Source of the DNA: Sclerurus mexicanus | Taxonomy: Eukaryota; Chordata; Aves; Passeriformes; Furnariidae | Assembly (NCBI GenBank): GCA_013396755.1 | Contig: VWZF01003333.1 | Coordinates: 80,864-144,863 of the forward strand | Direction: 5' to 3' | DNA length: 64,000 bases | In this document: in pieces, positions 10,158 through 20,966 of the stretch | Layout: the number at the start of each line of letters is the position of its first letter | How positions within the stretch are numbered: the stretch's first letter is position 1 | Translations under genes and position numbers: made by a program | The notes under the pieces: model-generated | The model's database searches: none | What the model was told of the DNA's origin: nothing | Seen by the model: only the letters and a program-made list of their open reading frames with translations

Positions 10158-13100
10158 GTGGTTGTTTCAACTACAGAGAAAAACTAATAAGTAGTACTTC
10201 AGGTTTTTGCAAATCAGTTTGGCAGAGTTATTTGCACCACAGCTCTAGCTATTCCTGATTTTTGTGGAGCTGGCCATCTCTTGTTAGCAGATAACCTTTA
10301 TTTTTACTTTTTTTTTTAAATATTCTAATATTTAGCTACAGTTTAATGTAGTTTAATATTTATGCATTATTATTAGAAAATAAAAAAACCCGCAGCAACT
10401 AAAGATTTTAATAGGAATTTTAGAGAAATATGAACTGTAAGAATAAAGTATTGCTGTAAATATTTGCAACTGTGGGCACAAATCCTGATAGCATGGGATG
10501 TGGCTAAAAATTGCTTGCTCTATTTACCCACTATTTAAATAATTCAGAAGCAATTCCAAATAGCTTTCTGGAAATTCTTTAATTCTTCTTTGATTAGCTC
10601 TTTAAAAAAAAATAAAAAATACTACTTTCCCAAAACATTTGAAAAACTCCTACAGCTATGGAAATTTCAAGTAAGAATTAGAAAAAAAACCAAAAATACA
10701 GCATGACCTCATTACCTATCCCATGGCCATCTGCAAAACCTGGGGAAAAAAGTTAAGTAATTTAAAATGTATATATGATTGCTCTAACAACTCAAGCTTA
10801 AACCAATCTCAATAATCTCATGAGTTGGTCTTCTTTGGGATTTATTCTAATTGCTTTTTATCGATACATTTTTCTTTTATTTCATTATTCCTTTTATAAT
10901 TCACAAAGGATATCCCACTCATTAATGAGAATTAGCAAGGCATTATTAAGATCAAACACCCTTTTTCGTTTCTGTCCTTTTGCTCAAGGGCAACTACTGC
11001 AGATCTTTCTGATATCCTGGATAGTAGGGAAAGTAATTTATTTCATGCTAAGTTATTCTTCAGTGCCAGAATCCCAATGTCATATGAGCAACTCAGTGAC
11101 AATCCTGTTCACAATATTATCAAGAGCATTTAACAGCACTCTTTTACTGAAGGATTTCTCTCCTGAAGGTTGAAATGTTTCATTGCTGGAAGCAACACTA
11201 CAGCTGGTCTATGAGATGAGAGAGATAACCCTGCTCTCTGTCCTAAAGTCAATTAAATAGGGCCCTGAAGGGCACAACAAACGGAAAGTGGATTTTTATT
11301 TTGTATGTACAATTTCTGTCAAAACTAACAGGTGTTAATTCTATATTACCAAGAGCAGTACTCAGAATGTAGCTTAGTGTGTTAAATCTACTACTGTTTT
11401 CAAGCAACAAAGAAGATTCCAAAGGTTTTTTATGACCCTTGCTGGAGTCTACTATTTTCATTTCCTCATATTAAGGACTGAAAACAGAGTTCCTGCTTAG
11501 GCAAAATGCAAATTAAAATTAATTATTTGGATTCACAAATCCAATCCTTGTTTTTAGAAATTGATTTAATTGATACTAAAAAGTGGTAAGATACCGCTCA
11601 ATCCACTGTGTTTCATCTTAACAGCTTCCCAAATTTAACTGTAGAGCTTCCTTGTTTTGGGATTTGTTTGTTGGGGAGTTTGTATTTTTAGTCCACACAG
11701 CCATTTTCCCAGCAGTTACCTGGTACCAGCCCCTTCCAAGGGGCCGAATGCACCTGGCTTTCTGCTATGTTCATGAACATATGGTATCTGCATACAAGGC
11801 CAGTAGATTTATTCTACTGCAATTTAAATGTCACTCTTTCAGGCAGGTTAGGATACTCACTTTTTCTCCACATTGGCCATTCCAGCAACACATTAATTAA
11901 AAGCACAATGTAGTTTGCCCATCTCTTCTGTGTGCTTTAATTTTCCTATCATAAAATGCAAGGAAGACATCACACATAGTCATCTATTTTTGAATTTGCA
12001 GGTATATCTTTCTCTTCTATCTTTCAAGTTCCATCTGCCATTAAGTCGTCATCACCTCACATGTTATTTCGGTTAAAAAGAACTTACTGATATGACTTAA
12101 TTTTTAGTACAAACAGTGAATTTCTGTTAATTATAGACTGGCCTTACTGATAAGGACCTAGGTATGCAGAAGTAAACTGGACAACTGAGTCAGTAAAAAC
12201 TGAAACATGGAAATTTGTGTTGACGCTTTTTACATGTCCAAACATCTGGATTCTTATCTGAAATTTGGAATTATTTGGAAAGAATGAAATTGTGAGTTTC
12301 TTACAATTGGCACAGAAGAAGTCATTGGAAGTAGTATGGCAAAATCATCTGCAAGTTGTGAAACAGCTTGCTGGTTTCTCTAATTGCATTTTATCTACCA
12401 CTGCATCACACTTAGTTAAAACAACACAAATATATACCAGATAAGTAATACAGATGAGATACTGCTTCCTCAGAGGTTCAGAAATTTTTCAGTCTAATTC
12501 AATCTAGTGGGTCTGAGAAAAGGCAAAGAGAAGTAAACAGTACTGTCAAAAGAAAAGAAAATTTTACTAGACAGTAATAAAATATTTTGTATTATGCTGA
12601 AAGATAGACAAAGAAAGCAGTGTATCAAACATGAGGAAATTAGATTTTTAAGCAATACAGTCATCCTGATCTTCTGTCTTATTTCCAATGAAAATATGAC
12701 TAGCAACCAAAAACTGAATTTTATTAGATGTTTGTTGTACTTTTGTGTCACTAATTCCCAGGAATTTTTTGTTGTTATACTGAGAAGCCTTCAGTTAATT
12801 AAGTACATTTCTAGGAGAACACTGCTTTCCAACAGATGACTGAGAAATCTGGGCAATCCTACTTAATTCCTGCTGTTCTTCTGCAAACTCATCTAATGTC
12901 ATCAAACACTCCCTTTTTCAGCAAACGCAGTATCCACTGAGGCTGCCCATTTTCTCCACTATGAAAAATATTTCTTCCTGTCTCAAAATGAGTATCCTAG
13001 TGGACAGGACAGAGGCCCATGCCACCCACAACAGATGTCTGGTATCCAGGGATCATGATTTGAAAACTGTTATTCTAGGACATTAAATGTTTGTGAGGAA

Positions 13101-16100
13101 ACCCAAATGATGTTAATGGTCCAAACAGGTAAAACACAAATATCCAACAGTGTTTCTGAACCTATTTGAGTGCAATAGGCAGTCACAATCAGTAAATCAG
13201 GTGGTGAGGATTCCACTTTGTTCCCATAGCTGAATTAGGTTTTCACTTACATCCTTCGCCCCCGTAAAGTGTTGAGCTGTCTAATAGACAACATATTGGC
13301 TAAACCCATAATGTGAAATCACCAAATCTGTTGCTTTTAGGGTTGTAGCTGCTCTTTAATCTTTCTATCAAAATATTTGAACTAAGGTTTGGTTTGATTT
13401 CAAAAGGAAGGAAAAATTTCTACCTAAACTGAAACTTTTGTCAGTGTGTCCAAAATTTTACTCACTGTCAAAAATCTGTCTGCTGGAATTCACCACTATT
13501 TCATATAAAAAAGGTTTATTTCTTATAAATAAAATGTGTTATTTCTGGTTTAAAAATGGACAATATTGCATTCTCTGGCTGTTACTTGTAAGAACAAATG
13601 CAGGTATTTGTATCATGAGAGACTATGAAAAGTAGTGTATTATGTGGTGCAATGTCCAGAGTAAAAGTCAACTTTGAAATTTTGAAGTTGAATGTTTTTT
13701 TGACCAAATTAACTATATACTCTGATTTTAAAAAGTCAAAAAATCCTCTATATCCTTAAGAAAAAGTACTTCACAGTACACAGATCTTTGGAAATCATGC
13801 TTCTTATTACACAGTGACTTTAAAGGACCTGCATAAAGTAAAACAATTGTTTGGTAAGATTATTCAGTATGTCTTCTGATCTAATAAATAGTGTATCAAA
13901 TTAGGATGGCTGGCAAGAGGTTTGAAACAAGCTACGGGTTACTTTTCCTAAAGTGGGAAACTTAAACAGAATTGTATAAACTGGATATTCAAGATACTAG
14001 AATCAGCTGGACAGATGACATAAAGAAGGGGAATATATCAAGCACTAAGACGTATTAAAAAATCAGCTTTGGTCAGTCATTACTCTTCTTAAATTCTTAT
14101 TCCCTTTTCAAATAATTGTTCCTATTAATACACATGAATGTTTTTGGAGGCTACTATTTCTGTCTCAGACACTAGTTGTTAGAAGGGCTGATTTCAAATA
14201 CCTGTCTTTCTGCTGTCAGAGAGTGCTGTGCAAGCTTTATTTTACCTCCCATCTTGTACTCATTCAGTGTGTCTGACAGCAACAAAAAAACTCCAAACTA
14301 CACTAACAGGAATTTTGGAAGTGTACTAAAGCTTGTGAGACAAGCCGTTAAAATATTCTTAACCTGATTAAGAATTACTCTGCAATAGCCTAGAGTGACA
14401 TGTGCTTACATTACTTCAATCATGTATCAGACACAGCTAGATCATCATGACAGCATACCTAGATTATTTAGTTCCTTTCTATTAAGGCCAATTCAGGCCT
14501 TTTTAACAGAACCATGGATAAAGAAACTGATTTTGTCAGCTAGGAAAGAATGAGAAATATGCATAATTTTCAGTATTTCCAAAAAGAAAATGCAATTTCA
14601 GTTCTCAAGTTATCTTAGCAAGCATCTGTCAGGGTTTGAGAATACCAGTTGTCACAGAGCAGTGAGTCATATGGTTCATAAGACAGTGTGTTGATGTGCT
14701 GTGAAGACCATCCTCTTGGGCACAGGAAGTAATGCCTCCCATCCTCACTCAGTGCTGCTGTTAATTGCAATCATGACTGGGAAGGAAGGGCACTGGCAGA
14801 TACCTCTGTGTAGATGCTTTACGTGACTCTCACTGTGGTACCTTGGGACAACATGGAAATGGCAAAAAGTGGAATAATCCTATAATAAAATCAGACATAG
14901 TAGATTATGTTCATATTGCTGTTAAACTATAGAAATTTCATTTGATAAACGTTTCCTGATAATGTGAAATAAGCTTATGGGCTTTAGGCATCAGGATAAA
15001 AGATATAAGAAAACAGACCAAAGAAAAGAACACAAGAAAAGAAAATTTTTAGAAACAATCAAACTCTGGGTTATGCTGTCACTTTTGGTTCCATTGCAAA
15101 GGTTAGCTTGGTAGTATGGGTGTCTAACATCCTTCTGAATGTGTATGAAGTTAACATATGCTAAAAATACCAACCATTATTGGTATTTTACAGCTATAGG
15201 CATTCTTTACTCTATGTGTTAAACATTGTGTACTTTCTGCTGTACTGACCTTGAAATATGAGGTTAATTGCAACAGAACCTCACAGTCAGGCCTGTGCAA
15301 CCTGGCATCTTTTCAGCCTGGTTACCAGAGCTACCAAATAAAATAAGACATTCAGTAATGGAGAAAAGTTTTTACCCATAAGATTTGTCTAGATGTGTCA
15401 CACATTTATTTATAAAAGACATAAAAAGTAATGAATACAGAAAATGGCAACTGTTTTTTTTCTTACTGAGTCTGGAGTAATTCTTTCATATAAAGTGTTC
15501 AACTGCTTATTTGTAGTTTTGATACTCTGATCTCCACATAACTGGATTCCAAATACCTGATTAAAATGTATTGGTAGAGGAGAGATTTACCTTTCTGTGG
15601 ACATTCCTTTCCTGGTGAAGGTCTGTGTGGTATCTGCAGGAGAAGGCAAGAATGCCTCCCAGAGGTCTCTCAAACTCCTTCAACAGATGCTTGCTCTAGG
15701 GATTCAATTTGTCATTCTTCTGCTTGTGTTATTAACTTCCAGCTTCCTGATGGTTAGTCTCTTGAGCGTAGCCATAAATTGCTTGCTTTCTAGACATGAA
15801 CTAATTTCTTCTTCCTTTTGCAGCTTGACAGAGATGTATGCGTTTTCCATATTTTATGTTGGGCTGCAATGTCTTCTGTGGTTCTGGTCAGTGTCTGATA
15901 TTTTATAATAGGTTATGTCAAAATTCTATATTTGTCTATCTGAGTCATTAATTGAATACAAGTGATAGATTAATCAAAGGATTCAGGCATATGTAGTCTC
16001 TATTAGACATGTATTTTATAATAGCGTGATATTCCTGTTGAGGTGTTATAATCTTTAATTTTACTAGATACAATTTAATCTCTCATCCTAACAAACATAT

Positions 16101-17176
16101 TAACATTTTTGGCTACACATAGCTTTCTGAATGTGCTGAAATCCTCTTTCTCAAAAAGTGTTTATGCTCCTATATAGGTGCCAGAGCCCTGCTTGAATAC
16201 TTTCAAGACACTGCAACAAGGTCTGTTATTTCAGCCACTTGGGAATTCTGTGTCCTCCTCCGGCCTTTCTGGTGTAAGAAAATAATCTTGTTCTGTAACC
16301 ATGCTTTCTTGTAATATTACTGACTGCTATTGGGTTCTTGAAGAAAAAAGTGAACTGAACTGAACTGAATGCAAATGATGAAGTTCCTGCAAAATCTAAC
16401 ATTTCATTGCACGCAGGCTGCTCGTAGGGGCTCAATGGATTCATCTTCAGCAATTTTATGTGCACAATAGGGGAATATATGTAATCTCAATTATTTTAGT
16501 ATTTGTAATTTGTGGCCATCAGCATAGGCTTAAATCTTGACCTCCACAGTCAGTGACAAGTTGGTTGGAAAGTAGTTGTCCAGTTGTTTTCTGCATAAAC
16601 ACCAAATTTGAAAGGGATATTTGCTGCAATGAGGCAAGGCTTTTATTTCTGCTAGGTAAACACGATTCTACATCACACCAAAGTCTTCTAGCACACTGAA
16701 TGCTGTTGGAGATTTGTCGTTGTACAAACTGACTGTGACGACACATAGTCTACCTAGTGGAAAGTTAAGGTTAAGATGACATTGACTTTTCCCAGGGTGA
16801 AAAGATTACACAGTATAATGCATAAGCACTGCACTAAAAAGCACATCAATAATCTAATTTTACAAGTAATAGAAAACAATGTAATTTAAGTTTTGTACAT
16901 TTATTTTGCAGCAGCAGCATTAAATAACTTCTGCGTTTCCCACAGAGAAGTTTGGAACTTAGTCTTTTGAAAAAAAAAAATAGTCTTTCAGCATATTATC
17001 TATATCTATACTTTGTCTATATTGTCTATATTCATTCACTGAATTTGTCTCACATGAGTATAGACTGCCTTCACACATAGTCTTAAGGCTCCTTGACAGA
17101 ATGGATTTACTTTATGAGACCTGTTAAAATATTTGGCTGCCCCTTTTCATTGTTTGGTTGTTTTCCAGATCTGCTT
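10158..17176. other. Unique AT-rich sequence, no gene seen
   Basis: About 7 kb with no recognisable mobile element. The longest open frames (10820-11173, 117 codons, plus; 15597-15908, 103 codons, plus) are hydrophobic by composition and lack family motifs. At about 38% GC some two dozen frames of 86 codons or more are expected by chance in 64 kb. A short (GAACT)n run lies at 16352-16369. An ATG-started 75-codon frame at 16519-16746 (minus) has a pyrimidine-rich AG just upstream, but an in-frame TAG separates that AG from the ATG. Confidence 0.5.
16352..16369. repeat. (GAACT)n short tandem repeat
   Basis: About 3.5 tandem copies of GAACT. It is a short microsatellite with no other feature attached. 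Confidence 0.75.
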
Positions 17177-17247
17177 ATGCAGAGTTGCTGTTTCTGTCAG
17201 ATGAAATATATAGGCACGTTACCTTGTCTGACAGAAACAGTAAGCAT
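17177..17247 (+). ncRNA. miRNA-precursor-like hairpin (candidate)
   Basis: CTGTTTCTGTCAGA at 17188-17201 is the exact reverse complement of TCTGACAGAAACAG at 17227-17240. The stem can be lengthened outward by a G:U and two A:U pairs (85-87 with 41-43) and, after a 4-nt bulge, by ATGC/GCAT (17177-17180 with 17244-17247). It can be lengthened inward by two G:U and one A:U pair, leaving a loop of about 19 nt. The total of about 71 nt and stem of about 20 pairs are the size of a vertebrate pre-miRNA. I do not recognise the arm sequences as a known miRNA. It could instead be a short inverted repeat from a DNA transposon. The strand is arbitrary because either strand folds. Confidence 0.35.
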
Positions 17248-17593
17248 CAAGGGTTTCCTGAGAAGGAACATCAATATGTAGCATGTGAAATGTCATATTT
17301 CCCAACACTACTAATTACATTATCACCTTAACATCAGCTTCTAATAATAGCTATAACTAAAATGTGTACTGCTGTTTATCTTCTTTAAAGAGAATTCATC
17401 TGACAGACTGCACAGCTCTTTTATCTCACCCATTGCCTTAAAAGTGACTCAGAGCCTATTTCAGATGAATCAAGGGCAATAATCCAATTTAATTCAACAG
17501 TGGGAGGCTAGAACCACAGTGACAGGAAAAATGTCCTCCTCATACATATAGTATGATGGGCATTGGTATTTGTATTTTTAAATTGTGTTCTTT

Positions 17594-17665
17594 GGGTTTT
17601 TTTAAGTTTTCTTCTTTTTGCTTTTTCTTTTCCTTTTTTATTTTTTTTTTTAATTTTCAATTTTA
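17594..17665. repeat. T-rich low-complexity tract
   Basis: A long pyrimidine tract dominated by T runs. It may be an old poly(A) tail on the minus strand, but no retroposed body can be recognised beside it. Confidence 0.7.
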
Positions 17666-17942
17666 AATCAGATATGACATACAACCTAACTAAAAGATAA
17701 GCAGGGCAGCTGCTCTCAGGGAAAGTGAAATTTATTGCACTGAAAAGAGTCCATGCTAAACCTAATCTTACCTATCCAAATCTTTTTTAAAAAACGTTGT
17801 AGCTGATATATATCTTGTTTGTTTCTGAGAGGGAAAGGTAGTACCTTATGAGAGGGCAGCAATGTATGGGAAACAAAATAGAAAAACTATTCTGTAGATG
17901 AATATGAAAGAGAAAAAACTTGTTCTGCTTACAAAAGTATGA

Positions 17943-17990
17943 TTTATATATATTTACATATATATGTATATGCATGTTATATGCATGTAT
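17943..17990. repeat. TA-rich tract with duplicated TATGCATGT
   Basis: Alternating TA/CA dinucleotides followed by two copies of TATGCATGT. It is an ordinary AT-rich microsatellite-like tract. Confidence 0.7.
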
Positions 17991-18315
17991 GCTCAGCAAA
18001 ATATGTAATTAATTCAGGGAGTCACTAAAGGAAAAAATGCAACCAAGTGCAGCACAGTGTTTCTGGAATATTTTGAAGATAACCAAAGGTTTGTGAAGTA
18101 GATACACACAGAGGTTCATAGCAAGTGGCATGAGTGTTCAACAAAGAGCCTGAATTAAATAACCTGAAAAGTCCAGATAAGATCCAAAAAATGTTATCAG
18201 TAGGCATAGACAATGATAGATGCTGAAGCCCTTGAGGAAAAACAACAGCATCTAAGTCTAACTTGCCCATAAGCATCATTTGCAAAATTCCATTTCAAAG
18301 TTAATTACCCCAAAA

Positions 18316-18457
18316 ACATCATCTCGGTTGGTTAGAGCATGATGCTAATAATGTTAAGGTTGTGGGCTCAGTCTCCATATGTGCCATTCACTTAAGAGTT
18401 GGACTTGATGATCCTTGTGGGACCCTTCCAACTCAGAATATTCCGTGAGTCTGTGAA
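18316..18457 (+). mobile_element. tRNA-Ile-derived SINE with CR1-type tail (TguSINE1-like)
   Basis: The head (about 18316-18386) is a diverged tRNA-Ile(AAT). It has a box A region CATCTCGGTTGGTTAGAGCA (18318-18337), an anticodon loop CTAATAA with AAT at 18347-18349, a box B-like GGGCTCAGTCTCC (18364-18376; functional form GGGTTCGATCCCC), and an acceptor-end remnant GTGCCA. It runs directly into a CR1-type 3' end: GAGTTGGACTTGATGATCCTTGTGGG...CCTTCCAACTCAGAATATTCC and a degenerate tail GTGAGTCTGTGAA. This head-and-tail structure is that of TguSINE1, a SINE mobilised by CR1 and, from memory, described in zebra finch and other passerines. About a tenth of the head differs from tRNA-Ile, and both internal promoter boxes carry changes, so it is probably inactive. 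Confidence 0.85.
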
Positions 18458-20001
18458 CTAGAAAAGCAGACAGCTAAAGGTATAGCAAATACAAAGGTTT
18501 TTTATTAAGACCTACTCTTAAAATATCTAAGAGAAGCCAGAAACCAACTGCAAATTTAGCAGGGAAAGAAATTGTATATACTAAGGGTGAGGGTTACACT
18601 GGAATCTGACCTGAGTCACTGAAGACATGGCAGCTCAGAAAGCTCTGCAGGAGTGGGGCAGAGAGAAAAAAATGTAAGTTAAATTTTTGGGGTCTTACTA
18701 GAAGGATATAACAAGAGCGACTGAATTAAGACTGAGGTAACAGGAAAACCATAGGAACACAAAACTCTGAAAGCCCAAAGATAGATAAGCCATAAATAAC
18801 TTCCAGTGTCTGAACACACTTCAGTGATCAAAGGGGGAGTAGAGTGGCTTTGAGTATAGCCAGCCCTGGTTTAGTAGTAAACTTTAAAAAGTAATTCAGA
18901 AGAATCTGAGAGGTGAAAACAATAGACTACTTATTTTCCCTAACCTTGCTGAGAATTAGAGTGAAGAATATGAATTGAGAGCTTGGATGACAACTGTCAA
19001 GTATACACAAACCGGAACTATAATAAAGATTTTGAATTCAGTTAGCAGTCAATCATGTTTGGAAAGCCCTTAAACTTTGAAATTTTCATGAAATACAGAA
19101 CAAAAGAAAGTAATTTCTCATGCAATTGTTAAGTACCAACAGAATTGACAACAAACTGCTCAATACCTCTGAATGATCATTTCATATCACAGCTCTTCCT
19201 TGTTCACTCTATAAAAATCTTGTTAAATAACCAGTTGCAACCTGGCAACGTCTTTGTGTTTAGCAATCATTAGTTGTTATGTTCTAACACTTCACAGTGC
19301 ACACTTGCAAACTTCATCAGGCTATTAAGAACAAGTTAAAATAAATGTATGCTATACTCATATTTCCTACCTCTTCCCAAATGAGTACTTATCACGTTGT
19401 ACAAATCAATGTCTTTCAGCATAACAATCATTTTAAAGCTCTGATGCTCCAGTTTCTTCCATATTTGCTACAATTGCATAACAACAGGGATTTCACATCC
19501 TGTAGTAAACAATGTGGATTTTCTTGGCAAAATTCATATAGAATGTATTTATATAGGCATGCCAGCTATAAGTGTAACACACAAAAACAAGGGAAGGATT
19601 AGAAAAGTAATAACATTTCAGGGGTAGTCTCAAGAAGGAGAGAAACTGAAGTTACCACACTGTGATGCAGAAGTCTATTGCCATAGTAATTTTTGTAGCT
19701 GCTTCATAAAAAGGACGGAGTTCAAGTCTATTAATTATGACATAGATTAAGAAGCATGTCAAGCTTGTCCACCTTGTGTAATACTGCTCTTTGTAACAAT
19801 CTTATAACAAATGCTACAACTGCTTAGACTGGACTAAGATTTCAGAGAGATTATTAAAATTTATTTCTCCTGTTGGAAAAAAAACCAAACTGAAACACTA
19901 TTGAAATTATTGAAGTATATGTGTTAGCTTTCTTTCCACAGCCTGTTTGTTGGTACTGTACTTAACTGCCTTTTCTAATAATTAAGAATAGCATAAATAT
20001 A

Positions 20002-20070
20002 CCCCCCCCTCTCTCTCTCTCTCTCTGTATTTGTATATGTATATGTGTATATATATATAAAATATATAAT
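20002..20070. repeat. Compound microsatellite C(n)-(CT)n-(TG/TA)n
   Basis: Eight Cs, then about nine CT units, then TGTATATG and TATATA-type repeats. It is a compound repeat likely to vary in length between individuals. Confidence 0.9.
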
Positions 20071-20250
20071 CTGTTTTTTACCTATTGTTCAACAAATTAA
20101 CTAAGTAAATGTAGTTTGAAGGGTTGACAGTAGTTCAGTTTCTCAAAACAGCCCAAAACCTCCATGATATTTATGTTTATCAGCACATTTGGAAATAAAG
20201 CAGGAATTTCTTTAGTGGTAGTTTTTGGAGGTTTTTTTGTATTATTGCTT

Positions 20251-20266
20251 CCCCCCCCTCCCCCCC
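20251..20266. repeat. Poly(C) tract
   Basis: CCCCCCCCTCCCCCCC: sixteen bases of C with one T. The opposite strand is a G-run. It is one of the few strongly GC-skewed spots in an AT-rich region. Confidence 0.85.
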
Positions 20267-20921
20267 AAAGCTGAACTGTATAGTCAATGGTTCTGATTTA
20301 GAAAGAAATTAAAGAGGTTTGACTGATCAGAAACCCTCATACTAAGTGCAGTTGCAGTCTAAAATGACTGGTTTAGATTCATGAACAGAACAGGAAGGTT
20401 CTTGAACCTTGAAATGTTTCATAAGTTCTAAATGAAAAAAAAAATCTTGGACCCATTACAATAAAAATTTTTCATTGAGGATAAGTGGGTTTAGATTACT
20501 TGGATTTTCAGGGAAATGCAAAATAAGATTTATGTCTTTTAGTTTGGCAGAATGCAAAAAATTGAGTATAGATTTTTTTTTTTTAATATATAACCCCTAA
20601 GACTTATTTCTATATCATCCCTTATATTCCAATATTTTTCACAGAGACGGCCTAGATTTGCTAAGGCTTTGAGTTTTGGTTACTAAAGATTTGGTGTCGT
20701 GACAGGTAGTATAATAGAGGGTAAAAATAGATCCTGGAGATTGTATCTTCAGTTTTATGCTCCATTACCAGCTGCCACTACGTATCACAGTGTGGGAGAA
20801 CGTGTTATCACAGACCAGCACTGTCTGTTCTAAGGGAAGAGAAATGGGAAAGATCAAACAGGGAGGAGCACACAAGGACTTCAGTTTTAGGAAACCGCAG
20901 ATCTATTTGATGAAGACTTAC

Positions 20922-20966
20922 CCAAATGCAGACTCGAGACTCATCTAATGGTTTGTCCATATTTGG
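20922..20966 (-). other. Candidate 45-nt exon on the minus strand
   Basis: On the minus strand the segment follows a very good acceptor: a long pyrimidine tract (TCCTTCTTCTCACATCTCT), then an AAC branch-like site and TTTCTAATAG. It ends at TTTGG/GTAAGTC, a near-consensus donor. It is 45 nt, an exact multiple of three, and one frame is open throughout (PNMDKPLDESRVCIW) while the other two contain stops. No protein family is recognisable from 15 residues. Short decoys of this kind are expected by chance, so this is a candidate only. Confidence 0.22.

Noticed and set aside
10820..11173. 117-codon plus-strand hydrophobic frame as a membrane protein
   Set aside because: Hydrophobic frames arise readily in T-rich sequence; no conserved motif, promoter or splice signal supports it.
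16519..16746. 75-codon ATG-started minus-strand frame with a pyrimidine-rich AG just upstream
   Set aside because: An in-frame TAG separates the acceptor from the ATG. No donor or family match; length is within chance.
18316..18386. A genuine tRNA-Ile gene
   Set aside because: The acceptor stem and T-loop are degraded, and the sequence runs straight into a CR1-type tail, so it is a SINE head.
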